DNA of 64,000 nt from Methylotenera sp. (GCA_030682715.1 JAUXNQ010000031.1:1-64000), one strand, 5' to 3'; positions 7,831 through 16,128 are shown, counted from the first letter of the stretch. Numbers and translations: made by a program. The notes: generated by a model from the letters alone, not told the origin.

Positions 7831-9315
7831 TTATCCAGCACTGTGATGTGTATTGAGCATTTTCGGAAGAGAAATAATAATTGAGGTTCCACCGCCGTGT
7901 CTTGAGGTGAATTGTAATGAGCCTCCTAATACATCGCATACTTTGAACGCAAAGGGGATGCCTATCCCTGTGCCAAATCGTTTGGTGGTGGGGGCGCTCA
8001 TGGCGCTGGGATCTGGTGTAAATGGCATGCCACTGCCACGATCCATTAAGTATAAATGGAACTCATTCTTAGTGATTTTGAGCGCTACTTCTATGGGTGC
8101 ATTTTTACTTGATGCATCAATGGCGTTAAGCAGTAAGTTGTAAATGACCTGCTCTAATAGGTGATGGTCAGTAAAAATCTCGTCATTATTGCTAACGTTA
8201 GGTTTAGGCCAGTTTGGTAATGAGAGCTGAATAGATTTTTCAGAGATTTTTTGTTGTAATGGAGTAAGTGCGCCATTCACAATTTCATGCATGTTGGTAT
8301 AAGTTGGCTGAGGCTTTAACGGATGCAGATAGGCTAGTAATGCACCAGTCCACCGTTCTAGTCTGTCTACTGTGTTAATAATGCCGTTAATTGACTCTTG
8401 CGTTTCCGCATTGTTATTAGGGTCATCCATCACTTGTGCTGTAGCTCGGATGCTAGCGAGCGGGTTGCGAATATTGTGGGCAAGCATTGGCACCAACAAG
8501 CCTTGAGCGGCTTGTTTTTCGGTACGAATCAAGTTCTCTTGGCTATTTAGCAACTTATCAGCCATTTCGTTAATTGCTTTAGATAAAGAAGCTAGTTCCT
8601 CAATATTTTCATCAGGCGCTTTGTGCGTTAGGTTGCCTGCGCTGATTTCAGTAGTGGCATGCAATAAACCTTCAATAGGTCTCACGATTGAGCGTTTTAG
8701 AAAAACCCGTGAGAATAGTAAAAGTAAAATTGCCAGTAAGAGCGGTGTAAATAGCAAGTAATTGGATTTACGTTTGCTGTTTTTAAGTTGCGTATCTAAT
8801 TCAGTTTGTTTTTGATTCAATAGTTGTTCAGTACTGGCCAGCAGTGACTCATAGCGATTAAATAACCCAGCCTCTAAATCTGTATTGAGTATTTTTTTAA
8901 GATCATCGCTGTTAAGGTGAGCATTTTGATCAAACAATGCTGATGTCTCAGAAACAAATGCCCGATAGCCAGCATGCAAGTCACGAATCGCAGTTTTTTC
9001 AGCATCACCCACGGCCAGTAGTTGTAGTTGTTTGAAGTGCTTCTCTACAGAGCGCGTAAATTCATTGTATTCGGTGCGCGCTTCAGGGTCGTCTAAAAAA
9101 TATGCATCAAACAGCTCTTTTAATTGGCGGTATAAATCGCCGCGCGTTTGCTGCATTTCTTGAACAAGTGAGTTAATCCGATTAGATTCTTGGCTAGATT
9201 GGTCTTGTAGCTGAATCCCAATCGCGCCAATGGAGGCTACTAAAAAAATGAGTAATATAAAAGCAAGCTCATGGATGAGTAAAAGGTCTTTAAGAGAGGT
9301 CTTTTTTTTAGCCAC
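7831..9315 (-). CDS. Membrane sensor histidine kinase
   Basis: A 494-residue kinase. TM1 is at about 12-34, a periplasmic helical region with coiled-coil character at 35-185, and TM2 at about 186-207. A HAMP linker follows to about 262. The HisKA H-box LAHNIRNPLA has phospho-accepting His280. The HATPase has an N-box (NLLLNAIDAS), a G1 box (DRGSGMPF) and GTGIGIPF. No response regulator gene is adjacent, so the partner is elsewhere. The signal sensed cannot be told. It is followed in the upstream direction by tonB-like and moeA genes on the same strand with a 19-base gap, so it may share their transcript. Confidence 0.85.
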   Translation of the reverse strand: MAKKKTSLKDLLLIHELAFILLIFLVASIGAIGIQLQDQSSQESNRINSLVQEMQQTRGDLYRQLKELFDAYFLDDPEARTEYNEFTRSVEKHFKQLQLLAVGDAEKTAIRDLHAGYRAFVSETSALFDQNAHLNSDDLKKILNTDLEAGLFNRYESLLASTEQLLNQKQTELDTQLKNSKRKSNYLLFTPLLLAILLLLFSRVFLKRSIVRPIEGLLHATTEISAGNLTHKAPDENIEELASLSKAINEMADKLLNSQENLIRTEKQAAQGLLVPMLAHNIRNPLASIRATAQVMDDPNNNAETQESINGIINTVDRLERWTGALLAYLHPLKPQPTYTNMHEIVNGALTPLQQKISEKSIQLSLPNWPKPNVSNNDEIFTDHHLLEQVIYNLLLNAIDASSKNAPIEVALKITKNEFHLYLMDRGSGMPFTPDPSAMSAPTTKRFGTGIGIPFAFKVCDVLGGSLQFTSRHGGGTSIIISLPKMLNTHHSAG

Positions 9316-9334
9316 GACAGTCTAGTTTTGATGA

Positions 9335-10264
9335 TTATTCAAGCTTAAATGGTACAGGAACGGTAATAGTAAAGTTGCTATTCCGTAATGTTTCTGGCGG
9401 TGTAGGGAAAGGCAGGGCTTTCTCTACCATATCAAGTGCTTGCTTATCTAACACTTCATAACCACTAGATTGCGTGATTCTTTTTGATTTAATCTTGCCT
9501 GTGCCATCAAGCTCAAGCTCAATAATTGTTTCACCTTGCCAGCCGCGCATTTGTGCAATTTTAGGATACTTTTTATGTTTGCTGATTGCGCTCCATAATG
9601 CGTTGCCGTATCGGCCCGTGGCATTATCAATGTCTACTTGGCTGGGCTTTGGCGTTGTTTCTTTAACTGGTTCAGCAGCGGGTACTGTTTGTGTCGGCAG
9701 AGTGCGCTCAGGTGAAGGTTTTACGGCAATGACTTCTTGTTGAGGAGCAATCGGTGGTGTTTCGACTACAGGCTGAACTTCCTCAATAATCGGGCTAGGT
9801 GCCTCTTTAATAATAGGTTTTGGTTCGGGCTTTAGTTTGGGTTTAATTTGAGGCTTTACTACCTCGGTTGGTGGCTGTATTGGTTCTGGCGGTGCTGGCG
9901 GTGCTGGAGGAGGAGGTTCTGCTTTTTTAACTAACTGCACTTCTAAAACTTCAGGCGCTTTAATATCGTCAAATTTCATATTTGGGATAATAAACGCGAG
10001 TAATCCATGCAACAGTACTGAGCAAATAATAGCCCATACGATTGTATATTCCTTTAATGAGGGTTGGATTACAGCTGAATTCAAAGAGAAAAAAGACCTA
10101 AGTGAGTAGATGTTGATTTGAAAATGACACGAAATTATACAACAAGCGACCCTGATTGCTAGTGTGCTGTGTGGATTGATTGCAATTTGGCTATGATTCC
10201 CCTTATTCATGTTCTTTCTAACGCACACTAAATTTAAATAAAACAAGATGTTAAATAATACCAT
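9335..10264 (-). CDS. TonB-family energy transducer
   Basis: The C-terminal 80 residues (RYGNALWSAISKHKKYPKIAQMRGWQGE, broken across the domain) form a TonB domain. A Pro/Glu/Lys-rich spacer precedes it, and a single TM anchor lies at about residues 75-97 (VWAIICSVLLHGLLAF). TonB spans the periplasm and passes ExbBD energy to outer-membrane receptors. The N-terminal ~70 residues of the longest frame look non-coding. The real start is probably a TTG near 10083 just before the TM anchor, or Met19 at 10210. No exbBD is adjacent. Confidence 0.8.
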   Translation of the reverse strand: MVLFNILFYLNLVCVRKNMNKGNHSQIAINPHSTLAIRVACCIISCHFQINIYSLRSFFSLNSAVIQPSLKEYTIVWAIICSVLLHGLLAFIIPNMKFDDIKAPEVLEVQLVKKAEPPPPAPPAPPEPIQPPTEVVKPQIKPKLKPEPKPIIKEAPSPIIEEVQPVVETPPIAPQQEVIAVKPSPERTLPTQTVPAAEPVKETTPKPSQVDIDNATGRYGNALWSAISKHKKYPKIAQMRGWQGETIIELELDGTGKIKSKRITQSSGYEVLDKQALDMVEKALPFPTPPETLRNSNFTITVPVPFKLE

Positions 10265-11540
10265 CCAGCACTTGTACTTGTACCATTGCCCCAGCGTCTA
10301 AGTTGCCAATTGTTTCATCTAGCACAATAAAACAATTGGCTAATGACATTGAGCTTAATAGAGCCGAGCCCTGCGCGCCAGTTGGTTTAACACGCCAAGT
10401 GCCATCAGAGTCTGCAAATAATATCCCGCGTTGAAACTCTGTGCGACCAGATAGTTTTTTAATGGCTTGCGTACACGGTACTTGAAACATGGGTAACGGC
10501 ACAGGATTAGACTGTCCCATAAGTCTCAGTAAAGCATCACGTACAAACTGATAAAAAGTAACCATGACGGCAACAGGATTGCCAGGTAAACCAAAATAGT
10601 GAGCATTCCCCACTTTGCCATAGGCGAGAGGTCTGCCTGGTTTCATTGCCACTTTCCAAAACATGACTTGGCCATGTTTGGCGAGTAACAGTTTCATATA
10701 GTCAGCCTCACCCACAGAAACACCACCACTCGTGATGACAACATCGGCTTGTGCTGCGGCACTGAGTAAAGTTTCTTCAAGCAGCACAGGGTCGTCCGCA
10801 ATGGCCCCCATATCAATGACCTCTACACCAAGCCGTGTGAGCATGCCAAATAATGTGTAACGGTTGCTATCATAAACCTGCCCAGTTTTGAGTGGCTGCC
10901 CCACGCCTACTAGCTCATCGCCCGTAGAAAAAAATGCTACTTTTAATTGACGATAAGCTTGTACTTCTGCAATGCCTAACGATGCAACTAGCCCTAAATC
11001 TGCTGGGCGCATTAGGTGTCCCGTTGCAAGTACGGTTTGCCCAATCTTCAAATCCTCGCCTGCGTAGCGTACATTCGCATGAGGTTTAGGCGCTTCAATC
11101 ATGTTGATATATTCACCATCAACGACTGTTTTTTCTTGCACAACCACCGTATCAGCACCTTCTGGCATTGCGCCGCCAGTCATGATTCTGACACACTGCC
11201 CATCAGCCACTGTTCCGTTAAATGCCTTCCCTGCAAACGCAGTGCCTACCACCAATAAACGTGATGCAGAAATATCAGTTGCTTTAAGCGCATAACCATC
11301 CATCGCTGAATTATCATAATTAGGCACGTTTGCAGGGGATGTAATGTCCGCTGCCAATATACGACCTAAGCTTTCACGCAGCGCAAGTGTCTCAGATGCA
11401 GAAACAGGGTTTAAAAACTGCTGGATAAATTCACGCGCTTTAGCCACAGGCATCGCATTAGGGTCGTAATCATCCATGCAGCTAGGGTTGTTTGCTAACA
11501 TTTGTAATGTGGTGTCGCTAATCATTTGATCATGGAGCAT
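10251..11540 (-). CDS. moeA: Molybdopterin molybdenumtransferase MoeA
   Basis: A 429-residue cytoplasmic enzyme that inserts molybdate into adenylylated molybdopterin to give molybdenum cofactor. Visible family signatures are NYDNSAMDGYA near residue 75, MTGGAMPEGADTVV, YDSNRYTLFGMLTR and the MoCF-binding TSGGVSVGEADY segment. Starts at 11540 or 11525 (MISDTTLQML) are possible. It serves the formate dehydrogenase encoded at 30-36 kb. The rest of the Moco genes (mobA, moaA) lie on the far side of the CRISPR island, 17 kb away. Confidence 0.93.
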   Translation of the reverse strand: MLHDQMISDTTLQMLANNPSCMDDYDPNAMPVAKAREFIQQFLNPVSASETLALRESLGRILAADITSPANVPNYDNSAMDGYALKATDISASRLLVVGTAFAGKAFNGTVADGQCVRIMTGGAMPEGADTVVVQEKTVVDGEYINMIEAPKPHANVRYAGEDLKIGQTVLATGHLMRPADLGLVASLGIAEVQAYRQLKVAFFSTGDELVGVGQPLKTGQVYDSNRYTLFGMLTRLGVEVIDMGAIADDPVLLEETLLSAAAQADVVITSGGVSVGEADYMKLLLAKHGQVMFWKVAMKPGRPLAYGKVGNAHYFGLPGNPVAVMVTFYQFVRDALLRLMGQSNPVPLPMFQVPCTQAIKKLSGRTEFQRGILFADSDGTWRVKPTGAQGSALLSSMSLANCFIVLDETIGNLDAGAMVQVQVLDGII

Positions 11541-11686
11541 AATGCATCGAAAAGTAATAATAAAGGTACAGTTTACTACGATAAGTTGATTTTTAGCGTG
11601 AGATTGCTCTTTGCTTTTTATTGCTCAGGTTGTCGATAGTACTTAAGTGCTAGGCAGTTTTATTTTTATATCGTCGCAGGTTTTAT

Positions 11687-12643
11687 ATGGATGTTGAAAA
11701 ACTTTATAAGCTTCACGAGTTATTGCGTAATCGTCGCACAGTATCTTCTATGGTTGAGATATTGAATTGCCTTGATTGCTCAGAGAGCACCGCTAAACGT
11801 GCAATCAATTTCATGCGTAATAACCTAGACGCGCCTATTGAGTATGATCGTGAGTATCGAGGTTATCGATATAGCAAAGACAGCTACGAATTACCAGGGC
11901 TTTGGTTTTCAGTAGAAGAGCTACTTGCGCTAGTGTCACTGCAAAAACTGGTGGCTGAATTAGGGCCTGGTTTGCTAGATCAGCAACTTGCCCCACTTAA
12001 ACCGCGTATTGAAAAATTGCTTGCATCTAAGCGATTAAGTTCAAATGCAATGCAGCGCATTAGGCTATTACCTATCGCCGCACGGATTCCAGATGGCGCA
12101 TTATTTCAGGTAATAGCAAGTACAGTGCTAAATCGACAAAAGCTAGAAATTAGCTATCACGCCCGTGGTGCTGACACCGAAGCTGTGCGCATTGTTTCAC
12201 CTCAGCGTCTAGCGCACTACCGAGATAATTGGTACTTAGATGCTTGGTGTCACAAACGTAATGCTTTGCGTAGCTTTGCATTAGACCGCATACGCCAAGC
12301 TAAAGTCTTGGCGTTACCTGCTCATGATGTGACAGACGAAACACTTGATGCTCACTATGCCGCAGGTTACGGCATATTTGCTGGAGCGGCGGTGCATATC
12401 GCGATTTTGCGCTTTACGCCAGCACGTGCGCGCTGGGTAGCAGACGAGCGCTGGCATCCACAACAACAAGGCGAATGGCTGGCTGATGGCTCGTTTCAGC
12501 TACAAATCCCCTACGCAGATCACCGTGAACTTATCATGGACATCCTGCGCCACCTGCCTGAAGTTGAAGTAATTGCCCCCAAAGAACTTAAGCAAGAAAT
12601 GATTCTGCGCCTACAAACTGCATTAAAAACGCATATAGCATGA
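11687..12643 (+). CDS. WYL-domain transcriptional regulator
   Basis: A 318-residue protein. A winged HTH (residues 1-60, with SESTAKRAINFMRNNL as the recognition region) is followed by a WYL domain (about 135-210, with RLAHYRDNWYLDAWCH) and a C-terminal WCX extension. WYL regulators often bind nucleic acid or nucleotide ligands and control CRISPR-Cas and other defence loci. This one opens the defence island, diverging from moeA and pointing toward the cas genes. A role in controlling the island is an inference from position. It could regulate something else. Confidence 0.85.
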   Translation: MDVEKLYKLHELLRNRRTVSSMVEILNCLDCSESTAKRAINFMRNNLDAPIEYDREYRGYRYSKDSYELPGLWFSVEELLALVSLQKLVAELGPGLLDQQLAPLKPRIEKLLASKRLSSNAMQRIRLLPIAARIPDGALFQVIASTVLNRQKLEISYHARGADTEAVRIVSPQRLAHYRDNWYLDAWCHKRNALRSFALDRIRQAKVLALPAHDVTDETLDAHYAAGYGIFAGAAVHIAILRFTPARARWVADERWHPQQQGEWLADGSFQLQIPYADHRELIMDILRHLPEVEVIAPKELKQEMILRLQTALKTHIA

Positions 12644-12705
12644 GTGGAGCAAGGTGAATTCATTCTTTAACTCTAAATTTTTAGAAAAATTTGAAAATAA
12701 TTTTT

Positions 12706-12730
12706 CACAGGGTCAGGTTTTGACCCTGTG
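12706..12730. repeat. 10-bp inverted repeat (REP-like palindrome)
   Basis: CACAGGGTCA and TGACCCTGTG form a perfect 10-bp stem around GGTTT. There is no following T run, so it is a weak terminator candidate. It resembles the GGGTCAGGTTTTGACCC palindromes that accompany REP-associated transposases, and no transposase is present here. It could also be an operator between the WYL gene and the HIRAN gene. Confidence 0.65.
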
Positions 12731-12804
12731 CTTATGCAAAATAACAAAATAAACACGAAATCGACCCTCTTGACACAGCGCTAGAGGGCAGGGAGGCTAG
12801 GGGC

Positions 12805-13194
12805 ATGTCAAGACGTTTATTTTTGCAATCATTAGGCACATTGCTGGGTGGGCTTGCTATGCCCACTGTAGTTAAAGCTAGCCAACCTCACTTTAAAACC
12901 CTGCAAATTTCACCCATCGCAGGGTTTCAATATCATCAAGGTGAAACACTTTGGACTCAACTTGCTATCAATCAACCTTTGCAATTGGTGCGCGAAGAAA
13001 ACAACATATACGATAATCTCGCGGTGCTAATTGAGTGGCAAGGACGCAAATTAGGCTATCTTCCTAAACTAGATAATGCTGCCGTCTCTCAATTGCTAGA
13101 TAGGGGTGAAAGGCTGGAAGCAGTGATCACCAAACTACAAGAAAGTAGTAATCCGTGGGAAAGGGTTAAGGTGGAGGTGAGATGGTTGGTTTAG
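12805..13194 (+). CDS. HIRAN-domain protein with Tat-like leader
   Basis: A 129-residue protein. Residues 1-25 (MSRRLFLQSLGTLLGGLA...VKA) look like a twin-arginine signal peptide. The rest is a HIRAN domain (VREENNIYDNLAVLIEWQGRK, LGYLPKLDNAAVSQLLDRGE, WERVKVEVRW). HIRAN domains bind DNA ends or single-stranded DNA in replication-stress proteins. Tat export of such a domain would be odd. GGGAGG lies before the ATG. A truncated relative of its last 36 residues is fused to a Cas2 fragment at 16 kb, directly upstream of cas3, so this gene family is historically part of the locus. Confidence 0.78.
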   Translation: MSRRLFLQSLGTLLGGLAMPTVVKASQPHFKTLQISPIAGFQYHQGETLWTQLAINQPLQLVREENNIYDNLAVLIEWQGRKLGYLPKLDNAAVSQLLDRGERLEAVITKLQESSNPWERVKVEVRWLV

Positions 13195-13258
13195 TAACTA
13201 CCATTGCTAAAGTTAACCAGTTATTAGGCTATAGATACAAAATTAAGGTCATTTTCTA

Positions 13259-14224
13259 ATGGTAGAGCAACTTACAGATCTCAAAGCAATATTACATTCT
13301 AAACGCGCTAATATTTACTTATTAGAGTATTGTCGCGTGATGCAAAAAGATGGACGGGTGCTATACCTCACTGAAGCTAAAGATGAAAATCAATATTGGA
13401 ATATACCCATCGCTAATACCACTTGTATTTTATTAGGCACAGGCACCTCTGTTACGCAAGCTGCCATGCGCATGCTAGCGCAAGCGGGTGTTTTAGTTGG
13501 CTTTTGTGGAGGCGGTGGTACACCACTACTCATGGCGACAGAAATCGAATGGATGTCCCCACAAAGTGAATATCGTCCCACCGAATACGTACAAGGTTGG
13601 CTCAGCTTTTGGTTTTCTGAAGAAAAGCGTTTGCAAGTTGCCAAACAATTTCAGCAAGCCCGCATCAGCTTTATTGAACGCATTTGGCTCAAAGATAAAG
13701 ACCTTCAAGCCGAAGGTTTTTCTTCGCAAAGTGAACACCTCAAAAGCGCCCTGCAACGTTATTCGCAACAAATCCAAAACGTCAGCAAAGTGGGCGATTT
13801 GCTCATGTTTGAGGCCAGCCTTACCAAGCAGCTTTACAAACTCGCAACACAAACCACCGAACTTCAAGAGTTTAGTCGCCAACATGATGGGCAAGACCTT
13901 GCTAACACCTTTTTAAATCATGGTAACTATCTTGCTTATGGTCTCGCCGCCACCACACTTTGGGTGCTAGGCATCCCACATGGGTTTGCGGTGATGCACG
14001 GCAAAACGCGTAGAGGCGCATTGGTGTTTGACGTGGCTGACTTAATCAAAGATGCCATTGTGCTACCGTGGGCTTTTATCTGCGCTAAAGAAAAAATGAC
14101 TGAACAAGAATTCAGGCAACAAATTCTGCAAAAATTCACAGACCACAACGTGCTAGATTTTATGTTTAATCAGGTAAAAATGATCGCCTTATCTCACCAT
14201 CTAGCTAAGGAGACCGCAGCATGA
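13259..14224 (+). CDS. cas1f: Cas1, type I-F (orphan, intact)
   Basis: A 321-residue integrase of the type I-F Cas1 family, recognisable from GTGTSVTQAAMRML, VGFCGGGGTPLL and NHGNYLAYGLAATTLWVLG. The metal-binding triad is present: Glu185 (MFEASLTK), His247 (VMHGKTRRG) and Asp258/Asp261 (FDVAD). The full I-F length and intact active site suggest recent or continued function. Its obligate I-F partner Cas2-3 is reduced to fragments downstream, and the csy genes are absent. The locus also has a different, type I-C Cas1 at 23.4 kb. The start ATG has AAGG about ten bases upstream. Confidence 0.92.
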   Translation: MVEQLTDLKAILHSKRANIYLLEYCRVMQKDGRVLYLTEAKDENQYWNIPIANTTCILLGTGTSVTQAAMRMLAQAGVLVGFCGGGGTPLLMATEIEWMSPQSEYRPTEYVQGWLSFWFSEEKRLQVAKQFQQARISFIERIWLKDKDLQAEGFSSQSEHLKSALQRYSQQIQNVSKVGDLLMFEASLTKQLYKLATQTTELQEFSRQHDGQDLANTFLNHGNYLAYGLAATTLWVLGIPHGFAVMHGKTRRGALVFDVADLIKDAIVLPWAFICAKEKMTEQEFRQQILQKFTDHNVLDFMFNQVKMIALSHHLAKETAA

Positions 14225-14273
14225 CGATGCTTAATTTTTATCGAATTAAACCCACCATCAAGGAGCAATGTTA

Positions 14274-15128
14274 ATGAAAAATGCTATGACGCTATTTGAA
14301 GATTACCAAATTCGCCGCGTTTATGATGAAGAGGCCGAAATCTGGTGGTTTTCGGTCATTGATATCGTACAAGTATTGACACAGCAACCTGACTATAAGG
14401 CCGCCAGAAATTACTGGAAAGTGCTGAAAAATCGCTTAGCCAAAGAAGGTAGCCAGTTGGTTACAGATTGTAACCAACTGAAATTACCTGCTGCTGATGG
14501 CAAAAATTACCTGACCGATGTAGCCACCGCCGAAACCTTGCTACGCCTGGTGCAATCCGTACCCAGCCCCAAAGCGGAACCTATCAAACTTTGGTTGGCT
14601 AAGGTGGGCTACGAACGTATGCAGGAAATGGCCGATCCTTCCCGCTCACTCGACCGCGCCAGGGAAACCTGGCAAAAACATGGTCGCAGTGAAAAATGGA
14701 TCCAACAACGTATGACCGGGCAGGAAACCCGTAACAAACTAACCGACTACTGGGCCGATCACGACATCAAGCAAGGTGAAGAGTTTGCCATCCTCACCAA
14801 TATCATCCACCAAGAATGGGCGGGTACCAGCGTTAAAGAGCATAAAAATCTCAAAGGCCTGAAAAGTCAGAACTTGCGCGACCACATGAGCGAAGCAGAA
14901 TTAATCTTTACCGCGCTTGCCGAATTATCCACCCGACAGATTGCCGAAACCGAAGATGCTACGGGCATGGATGAAAACAAAACCGCTGCCCAAGCGGGTG
15001 GCACTATTGCCAAAAATGCCCGCAAGGATCTGGAAGCCAAAACAGGGAAAAAGGTGATTACCCCCGACAACTACCTGCCACCTGCAAAAAATAAGCGCAT
15101 TAAGAAAAACGACGGTGATACAAAATGA
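14274..15128 (+). CDS. DinD-like protein with Bro-N domain
   Basis: A 284-residue protein. An N-terminal Bro-N/antirepressor-like domain (LFEDYQIRRVYDEEAEIWWFSVIDIV, read to about residue 110) precedes a C-terminal region like that of DNA-damage-inducible protein D (LKGLKSQNLRDHMSEAE, then NKTAAQAGGTIAKNAR and a Lys-rich tail). Function is unknown; DinD inhibits RecA in E. coli. ATG 14274 is preferred over ATG 14268 because AAGGAG lies eight bases upstream. Its stop codon overlaps the start of a cas2-3f fragment (ATGATG), so it was once coupled to cas2-3f. Base composition is richer in GC than the flanking cas genes, suggesting a separate origin. Confidence 0.75.
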   Translation: MKNAMTLFEDYQIRRVYDEEAEIWWFSVIDIVQVLTQQPDYKAARNYWKVLKNRLAKEGSQLVTDCNQLKLPAADGKNYLTDVATAETLLRLVQSVPSPKAEPIKLWLAKVGYERMQEMADPSRSLDRARETWQKHGRSEKWIQQRMTGQETRNKLTDYWADHDIKQGEEFAILTNIIHQEWAGTSVKEHKNLKGLKSQNLRDHMSEAELIFTALAELSTRQIAETEDATGMDENKTAAQAGGTIAKNARKDLEAKTGKKVITPDNYLPPAKNKRIKKNDGDTK

Positions 15129-15166
15129 TGGTCACTTTTGTTAGCCAATGCCAGAAAAAAGCGCTC
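15125..15166 (+). pseudogene. cas3f: 5' fragment of type I-F cas2-3 (first 14 codons)
   Basis: The 14 codons MMVTFVSQCQKKAL match the conserved N-terminus of type I-F Cas2-3, after which the sequence leaves the family and enters the 3' side of vapC. A second fragment of the same gene start occurs at 15844, identical except for three synonymous third-base differences. The ATG overlaps the stop of the upstream Bro-N gene. The fragment is certainly non-functional. Confidence 0.8.
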
Positions 15167-15184
15167 ACCATCATGGGCTTCAAT

Positions 15185-15556
15185 TCAATTGGTTTCAAAG
15201 TAACCCAGCCCAATTGCTTGGGCAACATTCGCCAAGCGTTTGTCGCGCGTCCAGAGCTTAGTTTCACCTGTAAGCATACAAGCAGCCAGCAAGTGCGCAT
15301 CCACAAAGCCAATCCCTTTGCCCATCAGGTTGTAGCGTTCAATCACCTGCAAAACCTCATTGTGATTTGCTTCAATGGCTGGGTTAAGATTACTCAGCAA
15401 GTTAAGTACTTCACTGCGGTTTTTCAAATTGCCACAAGCCAACTCACCCAAAATCATCGGGTGGCTACAAACAAGCCCTGCTTGCAACAAATCAATCAGC
15501 CTAGCATCTCCCATGCGCAAATGGTCTATCCACACCGAAGTGTCAACGAGCACCAT
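15185..15556 (-). CDS. vapC: VapC-type PIN-domain toxin
   Basis: A 123-residue PIN-domain ribonuclease. The catalytic acidic residues are visible: MVLVDTSVWIDH (Asp5), GEL (Glu near 38) and GFVDAHLLAA with DKRL near the end. The family cleaves tRNA or rRNA when its antitoxin is lost. It starts at the last base of the vapB stop region (TAATG arrangement), so the two genes are translationally coupled. The module lies antisense to the cas genes, exactly between two cas2-3f fragments. Confidence 0.88.
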   Translation of the reverse strand: MVLVDTSVWIDHLRMGDARLIDLLQAGLVCSHPMILGELACGNLKNRSEVLNLLSNLNPAIEANHNEVLQVIERYNLMGKGIGFVDAHLLAACMLTGETKLWTRDKRLANVAQAIGLGYFETN

Positions 15557-15753
15557 TATTCAGCAATACTTTGGCGGCGAGAAGGAACAACTAACTCGGG
15601 CTCTGAACCGCCCAAGCGGGCTAAGCGTCTTGCACTCTCGCGTTCAATCAAGGCTTTCAAGCCCTCGCGCATCACGGCAGATTTTTCGCTAATCCCGCTT
15701 AACTCCACCGCTTTGGCCAGCAAGCTATCATCAATATTTAATGTGGTACGCAT
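15556..15753 (-). CDS. vapB: VapB-type antitoxin
   Basis: A 65-residue antitoxin with an N-terminal ribbon-helix-helix-like segment (MRTTLNIDDSLLAKAVELSG, residues 1-40) and a basic C-terminus that would cover VapC. ATG 15753 is favoured over ATG 15765 because GGAG lies just upstream of it, inside the longer frame. It precedes vapC and is expected to repress its own promoter in the 15754-15840 gap. Confidence 0.85.
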   Translation of the reverse strand: MRTTLNIDDSLLAKAVELSGISEKSAVMREGLKALIERESARRLARLGGSEPELVVPSRRQSIAE

Positions 15754-15843
15754 TTTTATCTCCATAAGGCATCAAATCAAGCATCATTGTATGCCTGTTT
15801 TAATGCAAACGCTATTTGCCATGTTTAGTAAAGGCAAGCGTCT

Positions 15844-16128
15844 ATGATGGTCACTTTTGTTAGCCAGTGCCAAAAAAAAGCACTCAACCGCACAAGGCGC
15901 GTGCTCGATGCCTTTGCTAACCGCATAGGCGATAATACTTGGCAAACAGTGATTACCGAAGATGGGCTGACAGCCGTTAAAAAGCTCCTCCGTAAAACCG
16001 CCACAAAAAACACGGCCGTTTCGCAGCTGCTGGATAGAGGCGAGCGGATACAAGCCGCTATAGCCGATTTAAAAATTAACGATGATTCATGGCATCGGGT
16101 AAAGGTTGAAGTAAGATGGATGATATAG
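15844..16128 (+). pseudogene. Cas2-3f N-terminus fused in frame to HIRAN tail
   Basis: A 94-codon ORF. Residues 1-59 are the start of a type I-F Cas2-3 protein (RRVLDAFANRIGDNTWQT, then AVKKLLRKTATKNTAV). Residues 58-94 are the end of a HIRAN domain (SQLLDRGERIQAAIADL, RVKVEVRWMI) related to the intact HIRAN protein at 12.8 kb. The switch is at the shared Ala-Val-Ser, bases 16015-16023, where both parents have nearly the same codons, so short-homology recombination explains the fusion. Its stop overlaps the cas3 start by 13 bases. It has half a Cas2 domain and no Cas3 part. It may only serve as a translated leader for cas3. Confidence 0.82.

Noticed and set aside
12770-12798. Perfect TTGACA before the HIRAN gene as a promoter
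   Set aside because: No acceptable -10 element lies 16-18 bases downstream (GGCTAG region).
15125-15847. 240-codon plus-strand ORF across vapBC
   Set aside because: It is the antisense shadow of vapC and vapB joined to the 14-codon cas2-3f fragment. The vapBC genes on the other strand have clear motifs.
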